Shown here piece by piece: positions 11,576 through 24,033 of a DNA stretch of 64,000 nt. The DNA lies in the NCBI GenBank assembly GCA_011947345.1, contig JAAVTG010000554.1:1674001-1738000 (forward strand), written 5' to 3'. A model generated the notes under the pieces. The model had not been told where the DNA came from and made no database searches. It saw only the letters and a list, made by a program, of their open reading frames with translations. The DNA is from Phytophthora quininea. Its lineage: Eukaryota; Oomycota; Peronosporomycetes; Peronosporales; Peronosporaceae. Position numbers and translations under genes: made by a program. Position 1 is the first letter of the stretch; every line of letters starts with the position of its first letter.

Positions 11576-11983
11576 ATGGCGGACACGAACGTCGAGCGCG
11601 CGGCGCGCTTCCTGCAGGAGGAGGGCGAGGATGGCAAGAAGAAGATGTCGTGTCGGTGGTTCCTCGACCGGTCCTTCTACTGCGTCAGTACGTTGCTCGA
11701 ATTCTTCTTCTCCGTCACTGCATTGCAACACTTTCACAAAGTGTGTGGCCGAGACTGACGCCTCATTTCCATGGCAGCTCCCGGCAACCAGATGACGCAC
11801 TTCTACCGCTACGGCAAGGTGGACGAGTGCAAGACGACGTGGAAGAACATGTACCTGTGCTACCGAGCCAGCATGATGAACGAGGACAAGCGCGACGAGT
11901 TCCTCAAGGACACGCCACTGGACGCCTCCATCCCACCACACGTCGCTGACGTCTGGGAGAAGAAGGAGACGCCTGGCTGGTAG
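11576..11983 (+). CDS. DUF3128 (EMI1-like) CX9C protein, probably mitochondrial
   Basis: Small protein of the DUF3128/early meiotic induction protein 1 family. Exon 1 (11576-11683) encodes MADTNVERAARFLQEEGEDG and SCRWFLDRSFYC. After an intron of about 94 nt (GTCAGT...GGCAG, 11684-11777) exon 2 encodes HFYRYGKVDECKTTWKNMYL followed by Cys, the family's RYG...CX9C signature, and ends ETPGW. The exon junction phase is off by one unless a G is missing at the donor, as in many other genes here. CX9C proteins are usually oxidised in the intermembrane space; that location is inferred. It lies head to head with zinc-finger copy C, 127 bp apart. Confidence 0.75.
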
Positions 11984-12139
11984 GCTGGATAGATCAAGCA
12001 CTTGGGTTGTGTTCGGCGGCTTTAGCTTAACAATATGTGCAAATGCGCGCAGTTCTTCACCTCCTGTGCGTCCATCGCCCTACCTTCATGCTGGCTTCCC
12101 CGTTTGTATATCTGTCCTGGGTCTGTTCTTCTAATCCAT

Positions 12140-13296
12140 TCAATCCTTTAGCCACTCCTCCATGCCGTGCAGGTCGCCAGGCAGCGCTGACGGCAAGTTC
12201 TGGTCGTCGCCGTGGCCTATGGGCATCGGCAGCGAGTCCAGGGAAGAGTCTAACAACGCGTCTAGCGGGTCCATCAAGTCGCCGTTCGTGTTTGACGAGA
12301 ACGGGATCGGTTCGCCTGCACCACTGCTACTTGCGGTGCTGTTGGGCGGTGCAGCAGCAGGAGACACCACTTCATTTACAGGAGAGCACACGGTTCCGGG
12401 GACGCCAGCACTAAAGCTGCGCATGGACAGCAGGTCCAGCTCGTTCTCGATGTTCTGCGTGAGCTGGAAGTCGAACGCTTCCGTGGAGAGTGGCGGCAGC
12501 CCAGCAAAAGATTTCTTCGAGTTGGCTTGCAGGTTCAGCAGCGTGTCCAGGTCTCCTGTCTCCTCATAGTGCTCAAAGGCCTTGTGCAGCGCCGAGTCGT
12601 CGGACGCGATGAGCAGCATCTTGAGCGAGTCCTTTTGCTCCTTGGAGATCTTGCCGCTAGCTGCGAGCTTGTTCACAAGCCAAAACTTGGACGATAGACT
12701 GCGTCCTCGCTTCGACTTGCGAGAATTTCCTCTAGCAGTCCCAGCAGGAGCTGCAGGGGTTGCATTTGTCCGCCCACAGGCTTGATCATGGGTTTAATCA
12801 TCGGCTCAGGCTTAACTGCTGCAGCAGCATTGGTCGACGAGCTCAAGTTGTCCGAAGGTGTCAGCCCGGCGCCAAAGTCCTCGAAGTCGAGCGTGTCCAT
12901 GATGTCCAGCAGCTCTGGCGGCGGCCCCTGGGCCTCATCCAGCTGGAACCCCTCGAGACTCAGCAGATCTCCGTCTCGGATCGACCGATCCAACGCATTT
13001 TTCCGGATCTAATGAATTCGTTTAAAAAATATTCAGGTCAGAATAAATACGTGCGGGGGATATTGTAGACTCGATCTTGAGCTTACGGCGACGCCCTTCT
13101 CGTTCTTGGACTTGGTTGGGTGCAGCAGCACTCTGCAGTTGGCCAGGATGCTGGGCGCCGGGTCGTCGTCCGAGTTGGTGATGACCTGGTAGAAGTCTCC
13201 GAGCACGCTGTCCCAGCCCAGCGGCCGCTGCAGACACACGAGCGACGTCACGCCCGTCAGCGGGTTCAGCAGCAGCACGCGGATCACCTCGCCCAT
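12140..13296 (-). CDS. Hypothetical acidic protein, two exons
   Basis: Function not recognised. Exon 1 (from ATG 13296) encodes a conserved-looking globular start ([20 protein letters not shown]). A 78-nt intron (13009-13086, GTAAGC...TTAG) follows. Exon 2 has acidic/Leu stretches ([17 protein letters not shown]), a Lys/Pro linker with repeated MIKP, then a helical block near 12600 ([35 protein letters not shown]) of a type seen C-terminally in unrelated eukaryotic proteins, and an acidic tail ending GMEEWLKD. The acidic-hydrophobic patches could act in transcription activation, which is inference only. One apparent 1-nt frameshift lies near 12705, before [12 protein letters not shown]. Confidence 0.6.
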
Positions 13297-14101
13297 AGTC
13301 AAGTGACGGTCGGTTTCTCGAGGGTAGAGGCCAGACAAGGGCACGGTGATTGGACAAAACCGCGGATTAAAAATCAGCCATTGGACGAAAAGCCGGACCG
13401 AAAGGGCACCGCACTGTGTATGTGGATGAGCCACTGCTCCCGGCTCGGCCTTGATAGACGCACCAGGCTCGCTGCAGGAACGCCACAGCTGGGAATAAGA
13501 CACTGCTGGGGTCGTGTGACAGCGTGCTGGTGCGGCTGGATATTCTCACAAGCGTGGCTGGCAGTATTGGTCGTAATGTAGCAGGGTTTGCTGTCATTGT
13601 GGGTGGCTGGACTTGCAGTGGCCCAGCGCGTTTGTTTGGATGGAGAACGGAAAAGGTAAATGGGGATGATGTTGGAAACAGCTCGACCACAGCGCTGGAC
13701 GGAGCAATGCAGCAAGCGACATGATACCGTGCTTGTTGATTAGGCTACGATGACGATCTTTTGTGCAAAAAGCCACTGATGGAGAGCAAGTTGGAGGAAA
13801 GCGCAGCACAAACCTGACACGCGATCACGCACGGATCACTTCTCAATAATTTGCTCGCAGTCCAAGCCTCTGGGCACGAAACTCTGGCAGGGGCTTCGGG
13901 CTCGGTGCCGATTGCCTTCACTACGAGCAGACGAATACCTCCCACCGAAACCCAACGCGGGACACATGACGTCCACTCAAAACTCGCCAGCGCAGCATCT
14001 CTGCGGACGAGACCAAGGCCCATGTGACAGGCTGGCACTGACAGCGCCTGCACTCGCCTCAAGACCTCTCCGACGGAGTATCCGTACAAATTGGGAACAC
14101 C
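13297..14101. other. Intergenic region between hypothetical gene and first permease
   Basis: About 0.8 kb between two divergently transcribed genes. Several open frames exist on both strands, but none has consistent codon bias or a recognisable motif. CCAAT-like ATTGG elements occur near 13350 and 13380. It probably holds both promoters. Confidence 0.5.
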
Positions 14102-15501
14102 ATGGACGACTCTCCTCGGTATGCCAAGGCGTCGCACCTGTGGGCGCTTGGGGTGGGCGCCGTCGTCAGCGGCGACTTCTTCGGCTGGCAGTCGGGGCTC
14201 GTGGCGGGCGTCGACGGCCTGCTCATCATCTTGGCCTTCGTTACAGCGCTCTACGTGCTGCTGTCCTTCTCCATCGCCGAGCTCTCCACGACGGTGCCGT
14301 CGGGCGGAGGACCCTACGTGTTCGCGCTGCACGCCATCGGCCCCCGCGCCGCCTTCTTCGCCGGCTTGGCCGAGAGCCTCAAGGTCGTCATCACCTGCAC
14401 CGTAATCGTCACGGGCATCAGCTCGTACATGAACCAGTTGCTGGACTTGAGCGCCGAGTACGGGCCGATCTGGTGGGCCGTCTTCTACGTGCTGTTCGTG
14501 GGGCTCAACATCGTGGGCATCGAGATGACCTTCCGCGTGCAGGCCGTCACGACGTTCGTGTCGGTGATCATCTTGCTGGTCTTCTACATCGGAGCGGCCA
14601 CCAAGATGTCGTACAGCGACTGGGTGGAAGCGCGCGACTGGAAGTACCCGAACGGCTGGGATGGCGCTGTCCAGGGATACTCGTTCGCGCTGTGGTTCTA
14701 CCTGGGGATCGAGGAGCTACCTCTCGCAGTGGAGGTGACCATCAACCCGGAGCGCAATATGCCCATTGGACTCGTGACGTCGATCGCCACGCTGGTGACG
14801 CTGGCGTTCTGCACTGTGATCTTCAACTCGATGATCTCCCCGGCGCCGACGAGATTTACGTGAGCACGTCGCCACTGCTCACAGGGTACCAGACTGTTTT
14901 TGGCGACAACAGCACCACGTCGGGCTTCTCGTGGATGCTCATCCTGGGCCTCGTCGCCAGCTTCCACTCGTTCGTGTTTTGCATGGGCCAGTTGCTGTAT
15001 GCCATCGCCCGCGACGGCTTTTTGCCGCAAATTCTGACGACGTTGCACCCGAGCCGCGGGACGATGTACGTGGCATTGACCTCCGGCGGCGCTATTGGCT
15101 TCGTCGTGGTGCTTGTGCTGCACTACATCATTGGCGACACGAGACTCGCCTCTGTGCTGATCAATTTAGCTCTGATCGGCGCTGTCATCTCGTACAGTTT
15201 CCAGTTGACGTCGTTTATTCGACTGCGCGTTAAGGAGCCGAATCGTCCTCGTCCGTACAAGAGTCCGTTCGGTGTTGCTGGTGCTGTGGTGTCGATGGCG
15301 CTGTGCATCGCCGGGATGGTGTCGATCATCTACAGTGGTGTGTCGAGCTACGAGTTCCTGGCCTCCATTATCGTGGCCATCTTGTACTTTGGTGTCGGCG
15401 CCGTGTACTTCTTCATGCACGTACAATCCCGCGTCGTAGTGGCGCCGACTCCGAAGACCATGCGCGAGAATTTACTCAGCTCCTCCTCGTCCAAAGTCTG
15501 A
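14102..15501 (+). CDS. APC-family amino acid/ethanolamine-type permease, copy 1
   Basis: Twelve-helix plasma-membrane or organellar transporter of the amino acid-polyamine-organocation family, closest by eye to ethanolamine/amino-acid permeases. Visible signatures include GVGAVVSGDFFGWQSGLVAG in TM1, SIAELSTTVPSGGGPYVFAL in TM2-3 and IEELPLAVE in TM6. It is about 466 aa from ATG 14102 (MDDSPRYAKASHLW). A single frameshift lies at 14838-14841, where TCCCCGG should read as a run of five C to keep ISPGADE; copy 4 carries the identical break. Substrate is unknown. It lies 350 bp upstream of glutamate decarboxylase on the same strand, which makes glutamate or GABA a plausible substrate (inference). 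Confidence 0.88.
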
Positions 15502-15850
15502 ACATGTTGGTGCCGTAGCATGTGACGAGGCAGAATTTTAATCGCCCGCAAAAGATACTTCAGCTGAAGTACGTGATCTGAGGCTGAATATGAATAGAAG
15601 TGGTAAACGATTCACGCCAAGTATTTTTACGAAGGATTGACGTTGGAGTGGCCCTTGTCCATGCGATCATGCGCTTCGCCACTAAGTTCTGGTGTGCTCA
15701 ATTGGTCGGGTGAAAATAACGCCGCACATCGCGTGTAGTTTGAAGAGCACCGGAACTTCGACACGGATGTATCCTACCGGTGCAATCACTTTCAGTTCTT
15801 CTGCCGACCACCTAACCAAACAGTAACTCTCAAGCAACAACTCGACCAAG
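15502..15850. other. Intergenic region upstream of glutamate decarboxylase
   Basis: About 350 bp between the permease stop and the decarboxylase start. No gene is seen. An ATTGG (reverse CCAAT) element lies near 15702 and the start codon follows an A/C-rich leader. Confidence 0.5.
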
Positions 15851-17368
15851 ATGCAGGTGCACACGACCAAGAACACCTACGACCCGAACGAGTTGCTCGA
15901 GACGGAGCCAGTGTACGGCCATCCGTTCATGTGCCACAACCTTGCCACCGACACGTTCCCGCAGCACTCCGTTCCGGCCCGGGTCGCACACCAAATGATC
16001 AAGGACGAACTCGCGCTGGACGGCAACCCCAGTATGAACCTCGCTTCGTTTGTAACGACCTACATGGAGCGCGAAGCCGAAGAGCTAATGATCGAGGGCC
16101 TGCGCAAGAACTACATCGATCTGGACCAGTATCCGCAGACGGCTGAGATCCACAACCGCTGCGTGCAAATGCTCGCTAATTTGTACCACGCGCCACTCGG
16201 TCAGGACGTGAAAGCTACCGGTACCGGCTGCATTGGATCGTCCGAAGCTATTATGCTCGCAGGTCTCGCTATGAAGCGCAAGTGGAAGGACCGTCGTATT
16301 GCTGCCGGACTTCCTGCGATAAGCCAAACATGGTCTTTGGGTCCAACGTCCAGGTTTGCTGGCACAAAATGTGCAAGTACTTTGAGATCGAGATCCGCGA
16401 GGCTGACGTGTCTCCGGATTGTCTGGTGCTGACGGCCGAGAGAGCACGCCCCTGCTTGATGACAACACTATCGGTGTGGGTGCCATCCTAGGAAGTACTT
16501 TCAATGGCGAATACGAGAACATCAAAGAGATCCACGACATGCTCATCGAAGAGAACGAGCGGAACGGTTGGCAGATTCCGCTTCACGTCGATGCAGCAAG
16601 TGGTGGCTTCATCGCGCCTTTCATCAGTCCGGACCTGCTGTGGGATTTCCGACTGCCCAACGTCAAGTCGATCAACGTTAGCGGCCACAAGTTCGGCCTT
16701 GTGTATGCCGGTATCGGCTGGGCGATCTGGCGTGAAAAGAGGATCTACCGGACGATCTCGTCTTCCACGTCAACTACTTGGGTGGCGATCAATCTTCCTT
16801 CACGCTCAACTTTTCCAAAGGAGCGGGCAATGTGGTTGCCCAGTACTACAACCTACTTCGATTTGGGTTCGATGGATACCGCCGCATTATGGAGGCCAGT
16901 ATGGAGAACGCTGACTTCCTGCGAAAGGCTTTGGTAGCTACGGGTCTTTTCAACATTGTCGACAAGGCACACATGCCCCTGGTGGCCTTCTCGCTCAAGG
17001 ATCCCTCCAGCTACTCGTGCTTCGACATTCAAGAGAAGTTAAAGGGCCGAGGCTGGATCGTCCCCGCGTACACGTGCTCCAAAGGTGCCGAGTCCATGGC
17101 GATCATGCGCGTGGTGGTCAAGCAGAACTTCTCGTGCCAAATGGCCAAAATGCTCGTGCAGGATATTTTGCACGCTGTCGCAGCGTTAGAGCAGCACTCG
17201 AAGTTGCTGCACCAGCACGCCTCGCCCAGGAAAGAGAAGCAAATCGTCATTACTGGCGCGGTGCACCCGATGCCGGCCGTTGTGACGGTAAAACACACCA
17301 AACTGGGAGGATCCAGAGCCAACAGTCAAATTGACCAAGGAAGCAGGAATGGCAAGATGTGCAGTTAA
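15851..17368 (+). CDS. Glutamate decarboxylase (PLP-dependent)
   Basis: Converts glutamate to GABA and CO2, consuming a proton; cytosolic and PLP-dependent. From ATG 15851 the N-terminal region has the GAD signature [24 protein letters not shown] start and [15 protein letters not shown]. The PLP fold shows [33 protein letters not shown] (Asp contacting the pyridine nitrogen) and [15 protein letters not shown], whose Lys (about residue 280) binds PLP. Three frameshifts, near 16316 (a CC run), 16450 and 16745 (a G run), each restore GAD sequence if one base is missing. After the core comes a tail of about 60 residues ending [10 protein letters not shown] see no obvious plant-type calmodulin-binding Trp motif. 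It converges with permease copy 2 (84 bp). Confidence 0.92.
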
Positions 17369-17452
17369 GAGTTAACATCCAAAAGTGATCGACGCATTAA
17401 AAATCGACTTAGTTCTACATGTACATGCTGTATCTCTCAGCTTGTGCCTGAC

Positions 17453-18909
17453 TTACACCTTGTTGGAGATACGGGAGCTCATGAGGTTTTCTCGTAACTC
17501 CTTTGCAGACACAGGTCCGTTGCCCACTTCCAGCCGCGGCTTGACTCTGTAGACGAAGTAAACGGCACCGATCACGAAATATCCGATGGCCACTAAAACG
17601 GACGCCAGGAACACGTAGCTAGACGTGCCGCTGTAGATGATCGACACCATCGAGAAGATGCACAGGATGATGCACACCACAGCTCCAGGAATTCCAAACG
17701 GACTCTTGTACGGACGCGGGCGCTCCGGTTCCCGAATACGGAGCATGATGAAGGCCGTCAACTGGAAGAGGTACGACACGATGGCACCGATCAGCGACAA
17801 GTTGATGAGGACGGAGCCCAAGCGAGTGTCGCCAATGGCAAAGTGCAGCACAATCACCACCACGAGGGCAACAATACTGCCGACGATAAGCGAAACGTAG
17901 GTCGTTCCTCGAGTCGGGTGCAGTTTGGTTAAAATGTGCGGCAGGTATCCGTCACAGGCGATAGCATACAGCAACTTGCCCATGCAGAAGACGAACGAGT
18001 GGAAGCTCGAGATCAAACCGACAATGAGGATCCACGTGAAGCCCGAAGTGGTGCTGTTGTCACCGAAGACCGTTTGGTAGCCCGTCAGCAGCGGTGATGA
18101 GTTGACGTACATCTCATCGGCACCGGGGCTGATCATGGAGTTGAATACCACCGTGCAGAACGAGATGATGATCAGGTGACGATCGACGTCACCAGGCCAC
18201 GCGGCATGTTCTTGGTGGGTTCGATCGTCTCTTCGATGGCGAGCGGCAGCTCCTCAATGCCAAGGTAGAACCACATCGTGAACGACGCGCCCTGCAGTAC
18301 ACCGTCCCAGCCTTTGTAGTTCCAGTCACGGTCCACGACCCAGTCCTGGTAGGAGATCTTGGTAGCAGCACCGATGTAGAACACCAGCAGAACGAGGACC
18401 GACAATACCGTAGCTGTCGCCTGCACACGGAACGTCATCTCGACGCCCATGACGTTGAGCGTCACGAAGATGATGTAGCAAGCGATCCACCAGATCGGAC
18501 CGTAGTCGGAGCTCACGCCGATGATCTCAGCGAAGTACGAGCCGATACCCGTGGCCGCGACACCCGTCGTCACAACAACCTTCAGCACCTCAGCGATACC
18601 AGCGAAGAATGCTGCCGTCTTGCCGATACCGTGCAGAGCGAACACGTACGGACCGCCACCGTGGGGTACAGTAGCCGATAGCTCAGCGATCGAGAAGGAC
18701 AGCAACACGTACTGCACGGTGACCACAGCGAGCAGGATGAGAAGACCGTCGAAACCAGCGACCAGCGCCGACTGCCAACCGAAGAAGTCGCCACTGATGA
18801 CAGCCCCGACTCCGAGGGCCCAAAGGTGCGGCGTCTTGGCATAGCGCTTGGGGCCGTCGCTCTCCACAGTCGCGCCGTTCACACTCAACGAGTTGGAGAT
18901 GTGGCTCAT
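17453..18909 (-). CDS. APC-family amino acid/ethanolamine-type permease, copy 2
   Basis: Paralogue of copy 1 with the same TM1 (GVGAVISGDFFGWQSALVAG), GGGPYVFALHGIGKTAAFF and IEELPLAIEETIEPTKNMP. The start at ATG 18909 gives a longer N-terminus (MSHISNSLSVNG) shared with copy 3 but not with 1 or 4, so the four genes form two subtypes. About 485 aa, ending SNKV. A single frameshift at 18175-18176 fits CCC read as CC. Stretches are identical at DNA level to copy 3, for example around the STTSGF and PRPYKSPFG codons, indicating recent duplication or gene conversion. Confidence 0.88.
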
Positions 18910-19551
18910 CTGGGACGTGGACTCGACAGTCGACGACGAACGGAGCAGTTGGGATAGGAATGTGCAGATGGTAGCAAATTGCAGAGTGATCGATCAAGAC
19001 GCACGCCTCCATTGCTGCTTGCCACGCCGATAGACCGATTTGTCTGAGGTGGATGGGTCCGGAGCACAGCAGAGTTCAACAAGTGTGCGGTTCACGATGG
19101 GACGCATCAAATCGGCGACGAACGCAACATACAGCGCAGAAATCGATCGCCCACGCGCTTATTGGCCGCAGCGACTGCGTAGACGGTTTGCAATTGGCCG
19201 TGGCGAGCTCTTCCGAAGGGCGCCGCGGCAAGGTATCAGCTAATCGGGCAGAAAATGAACGAACCAGTCAAACCAAATACCCGCCAAGCCGGTGATGCAG
19301 CCTGCGCTGGCGGCCTTCTTGCTGCAGCTCCTCGGCTTGGAGTCCACCTTGGACTCGATCCTCTGCTGCTGTAGTGGCCATTTTTGCTAGTGCAGGCAGC
19401 GAGCCGGAGCCCCCATCACGCTGGACCCGCTTCATTTTTCTACAGTAGGGTGAGACGGTGCCTCTTTTTCGGTGTTGGCCGCGATCTTTCGGGCTGCAAC
19501 GTTAGAAGAGTTGACAATGATGCATTGCAGACAAAACGACAAGGAACGATT
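18910..19551. other. Intergenic region, no gene seen
   Basis: About 640 bp between the start of permease copy 2 and the stop of the sugar porter. The open frames are short and unbiased. It includes the promoter of copy 2 and the 3' region of the sugar porter. Confidence 0.45.
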
Positions 19552-21107
19552 TTAAGCCTGCGCACCCGGAGTCACTATCTGCTCGAAGCCGGGCGAGTTG
19601 CTCTTGTCTTGATGACGACGCTGTTGTTGTGCACTTCCACCGTGGAACAGCGTCTCGATGTCCTCGAGCATGAGGCCCTTGGTCTCCGGGCAAAAGAAGA
19701 AGACAAACAGTCCCGAGAGACCGCAGAGCGCCGCGAACAGGAAGAAGACGCCGTTGATGTTGAGGTACGGGAAGAGCTTGACGACCTCGGTCATGATCGC
19801 TCCCATGGCCCAGTTCGACGCCGTGGAGAGCGACACCGCTCGCGCGCGCACGCTCAGCGGGAAGATCTCGGCCGGGTAGATCCAGCACACGGGTCCCCAG
19901 GAGATGGCGAAGTTGAAGACGAAGAAGGCCGAGCCGAGGCAGATGAACCAGCCGCCGACCTTTGGACAGCCAGCGTTGTCGACGTTGCCGTTGCAGATAG
20001 CGGTGAAGAGGATGGCAGCGAAGGTGGCCGATCAACATGCCCACAGCTCCGATCAGCAGCAGCTGGCGACGGCCAACGTGTCGACCCAGCGCATGGCTGG
20101 GATGGTGCTAAGGAAGTTGACGCCCGAGAGGAAGAAAGCCGAGTAGATGCCGGCGTTCGTGATATCCTGGAAAATTAGCGCTCCGTAGCTCATGATGGGA
20201 TTGATGCCGGTCGCCTGCTGCAGCACCTGCAGGAACATGGCGATGACCACACGCTTGCGGATCGACGGATCCAGCAGCTCGGACAGCCCTTGGCATTCGC
20301 TAGCTCTTCTTCGACCTGCTCGCCGATAGACGCCAACTCGACCGACACATTGTCAGTTTGGCGCAAACGACGGAGTTCCTTCTCAGCCTCCTCCTTGCCT
20401 TTGTGGAGGTACGTCCAGCGGGGACTCTCAGGCACAAAGAGATGCCGAGCATGACTACGATTGGTGCCACCATAGCAACGCCGTTCGTCGTTCTCCAGCC
20501 GCGCTCACGGTTTTCGACGATGATGTTCATGGCACTCGCCAGGAAGAGCCCCGTTACGACCGTCATCTGCATAAAGCCCGACAAGAGCCCACGCAGCTCT
20601 TTGGGAGCCATCTCTGCACCAAATAGCGGCAGCGAGAACGACGAGTTGCCTACGCCGAAGCCTTGGATCACTCGCGCCACGTACATGAGGTTGTGCGCCT
20701 GCGACGCGTTGAAGCACACCCACGACGTCCCCGTGCAGAAGAGCAGCCCCGCCGAAAAGATGGTGGCGCGTCGACCCAGCTTGTCGGCGATGTATCCCCC
20801 AGGAAGGCGCCGGCGAGACAGCCCAGGTTGTAGGCCATGTTGTACCAGACCGTGAAATCAGTCCACTGGGCCGGCAGGTCGCCCGACGACTTGGTGCAGT
20901 CCTCGTAGGTGAAGTTGTGCCAGCCGACGCAGTAGTCATTGAGGAAGCTGGGCATGATGATGACTCCGGACGACACACCTGGTCGTAGCCGAAGAAGAGG
21001 CCGCCGAGCGCCGCGAAGACGCACACGATGATGGCGTAGGTGCGAGACCCCTCGGTCGGCGGGCTGTTGTCGTCGTTGTGTACGTTCACCACCACTCCTG
21101 CAGCCAT
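19552..21107 (-). CDS. MFS sugar porter family transporter
   Basis: Proton-linked or facilitative monosaccharide transporter of the major facilitator superfamily. From ATG 21107 (MAAGVVVNVHNDD) TM1 reads FAALGGLFFGYDQGVSSGVI once one base is supplied near 20980. Signatures include VPESPRWTYLHKGKEEAEKE (PESPR after TM6), LQVLQQATGINPIMSYG (QQxTGIN of TM7), WGPVCWIYPAEIFPLSVRAR (PAEIFP...R) and FCPETKGLMLEDIETLF (PETKG after TM12). Hydropathy fits 12 TM and about 518 aa. At least six apparent frameshifts (near 20025, 20085, 20290, 20440, 20800, 20980) sit in conserved motifs that stay intact on both sides. It lies between permease copies 2 and 3 on the same strand. Confidence 0.88.
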
Positions 21108-21585
21108 GATGTTGTCTTGGGGAGTCTGGAAGTTGGAGCTGGAGGTAGGCGCTTGTGACCAAGGACGAAGAATTCGTAGTGAGCTCTGGACCAAGTCGCT
21201 CAAGTCCTTTCGCCCGAGTTGAAGCACCGCACCACGCTGGCTGTCCGAAGGCTTTTAGAGCGGCGAGTAGCGCCATCTGCGTCCTTGATTCATGGACTTG
21301 AAGGAGTGTCAGCTGCCTGGAAGCGTCGAGCACCACCACCAGGAAGAAGCATAGGCAGACTTCGAGCGTGACGTTCACCTATAGTGAAAATGGCGGCAGT
21401 TTTGACCAATGAAATGCTCGTTTTAAACAGACAGAAGCTGTTGCTCCTGCTGCTGGCGATGAATCAAGGAGACGACGGCTGCGGTGAACGCACATGGGGA
21501 ATCTTCCGGAAGAAACATGCTGAGAGTCTTATGGTTTACCACTGCCAGCTACAAGATACAATAACACTACAGACCTCAGACTGGC
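21108..21585. other. Intergenic region, no gene seen
   Basis: About 480 bp between the sugar porter start and the stop of permease copy 3. It would contain the sugar porter promoter. No conserved frame is visible. Confidence 0.45.
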
Positions 21586-23041
21586 TTACACCTTGTTGGA
21601 GACGCGCGAGCTCATGAGGTTTTCCCGGAACTCCTTGGCGGACACGGGGCCGTTGCCGATCTCGAGACGCGGCTTAACCTTGTAGACAAAGTAAACGGCA
21701 CCGACCACGAAATAGGCGATGGCGACCAAACGGACGCCAAAAGACGTAGCTAGACGTGCCGCTGTAGATGATCGACACCATCGAGAAGATGCACAGGATG
21801 ATGCACACCACAGCTCCAGGAATTCCAAACGGACTCTTGTACGGACGCGGGCGCTCCGGTTCCCGAATACGGAGCATGATGAAGGCCGTCAACTGGAAGA
21901 GGTACGACACGATGGCGCCGATGAGCGACAGATTGATCATCACCGAGGACAGACGAGTGTCGCCAATGGCAAAGTGCAGCACAATCACCACCACGAGGGC
22001 GATGATGCTGCCGATAATCAGAGCCATGTGGGTCGTCCCGCGGGTCGGGTGGAGCTTGGTCAGGATCTGCGGCAGGTATCCGTCGCAGGCGATAGCATAC
22101 AGCAACTTGCCCATGCAGAAGACGAACGAATGGAAGCTCGAGATCAAACCGACAATGAGGATCCACGTGAAGCCCGAAGTGGTGCTGTTGTCACCAAAGA
22201 CCGTTTGGTAGCCCGTCAGCAGCGGTGATGAGTTGATGTACATCTCGTCGGCGCCAGGGCTGATCATCGACATGAAGACCACCGTGCAGAACGAGATCAC
22301 CACCAGCGTGGCGATGGAGGCAACAAGACCACGCGGCATGTTCTTGGTGGGTTCGATCGTCTCGTCGATAGCGAGCGGCAGCTCCTCAATGCCAAGGTAG
22401 AACCACAGCGTGAACGACGCGCCCTGCAGGACACCGTCCCAGCCGTTGTAGTTCCAGTTGCGGTCCACGACCCAGTCCTGGTAGGAGATCTTGGTAGCCG
22501 CACCGATGTAGAACACCAACAGCAGCAGGACCGACACGACGGTGACCACCACCTGTACGCGAAAGGTCACCTCGACGCCCACAATGTTGAGTGTCACAAA
22601 GATGATGTAGCAGGCGATCCACCAGATCGGACCGTAGTCGGAGCTCACGCCGATGAGCTCGGCGAAGTACGAGGCGATACCTGTGGCAGCCACAGCCGTC
22701 GTTACCACCACCTTGAGGCATTCGGCAATACCGGCGAAGAATGCTGCCGTCTTCCCGATACCGTGCAGAGCGAACACGTACGGACCACCACCGTGGGGTA
22801 CCGTGGCCGATAGCTCAGCGATCGAGAAGGACAGCAGCACGTACTGCACCGTGACGATGGCGAGCAAGATGAGAAGACCGTCGAAACCAGCAACCAGCGC
22901 CGACTGCCAACCGAAGAAGTCGCCACTGATAACGGTACCCACACCGAGAGCCCAGAGATGCGGGGTCTTAGCGTAGCGCTTGATGCCATTTTCCGTCTCG
23001 ACGGCGGGGCCGTTGACGCTCAAATTCGAAATGCGGTTCAT
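21586..23041 (-). CDS. APC-family amino acid/ethanolamine-type permease, copy 3
   Basis: Near twin of copy 2. It starts at ATG 23041 (MNRISNLSVNGPAVETENG) and has the same TM1 (GVGTVISGDFFGWQSALVAG), TM2-3 (SIAELSATVPHGGGPYVFAL) and TM6 (IEELPLAIDETIEPTKNMP) blocks, ending RVSNKV. Two 1-nt gaps at 21728-21730 and 21739-21742, both in T runs of the coding strand, break the frame before the last two helices. Supplying them gives the same C-terminus as copy 2. About 485 aa. It is expressed in the same direction as copy 2, with the sugar porter between them. Substrate unknown. Confidence 0.87.
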
Positions 23042-23686
23042 CCGGAAACTTGGACTCGGTTGTCGACAGCGAGGTATTGAAGCAGTGGAGTCGTTCGCAG
23101 TGTCAAGCAAATTGGAAAGTGAGAGATCGAGGCTGCGATGCTCAAGACCTGGAACTCCCAAGGCCTCTAGAGGCAGCACAGGGGCAGGACGAGCAGCAGA
23201 TGGCCCCAATATGCGAGCGTACGCTCGAAGTTTTGGTCAATTGGCTCGGCTTTCACTCACTTCCAGTTGTCCGCCTCATCGCCGCTGGTGCCATCGCCGA
23301 TGGAGCCCCAGAGTGTCCCCAACCACTTGCAGAGCGCAAGTTCGCTTCCATGGCGAAGCGAACGCGGTTTCTTCGGCGTCGGCGACTTCATGAGACGGTT
23401 CGCGGCAGTCCCACAATTCTGGTGCAGGAGTCTGAAGCAGCTGGAAATTTCACTGTGGTGTGCACCAAGCAAAACTCACTTCGAAGCTCGCCCCTCTCAA
23501 CGCTCTGCATGCTTGGAGGTGCTGAACGCTCGAAAAGTATCCACGATCATTGGGGACCCAACTGTTGAACATAGAGTCGGAAAAAGGGGATGTTCCGGGG
23601 ATGGCCTAGTTCAGCTCATCAAAGTCAAACACAACGGACTCCGTTAGACGCAGCCTTTCACCGCACGCAATGCTAAAAGGTTTTGC
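23042..23686. other. Intergenic region upstream of permease copy 3
   Basis: About 650 bp with scattered short frames on both strands but no recognisable motif. Probably the promoter of copy 3. Confidence 0.4.
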
Positions 23687-24033
23687 TCAAGCAAAACTAT
23701 CATAGCGGAGACCGGGAGTCCAGAGTTCACAATAGTCGTGTAGTTGGCGATCCAACTCGGGCAGCAGCGCATTGACTACCAAAGATGCACAAGTTGCAGC
23801 GTAGCGATTTGTTGCGAAGTCCAACCTCGCGTCCGTATATCGGCGGGGATGGGTCTGCAACGCAATCTGGAGAAACCGCGTTGAAGCATGCAGCACTGCA
23901 GCAGCAGCTCTTTCGTCCAAGTCGGCGCTACAGTGTCCCACAACTATACGTCAGAAAACGAGTGCAACGACTGCAGCAAGCCAAAGCTAGCGCAGTAAAG
24001 CTTGTTGTCGTGCATTTCCGCTGTGGACGCCAT
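23687..24033 (-). CDS. Hypothetical small protein
   Basis: Not recognised. From ATG 24033 the frame reads MASTAEMHDNKLYCASFGLL, runs to about 23948, shifts by one base (a G run after FSD would repair it), then continues with CSADLDERAAAAVLHASTRF and RLDFATNRYAATCASLVVNA, ending LRYDSFA. The two halves have similar composition and an Ala/Leu-rich, probably helical character. The coding case rests on codon bias alone. It may be a remnant of a larger gene. Confidence 0.35.
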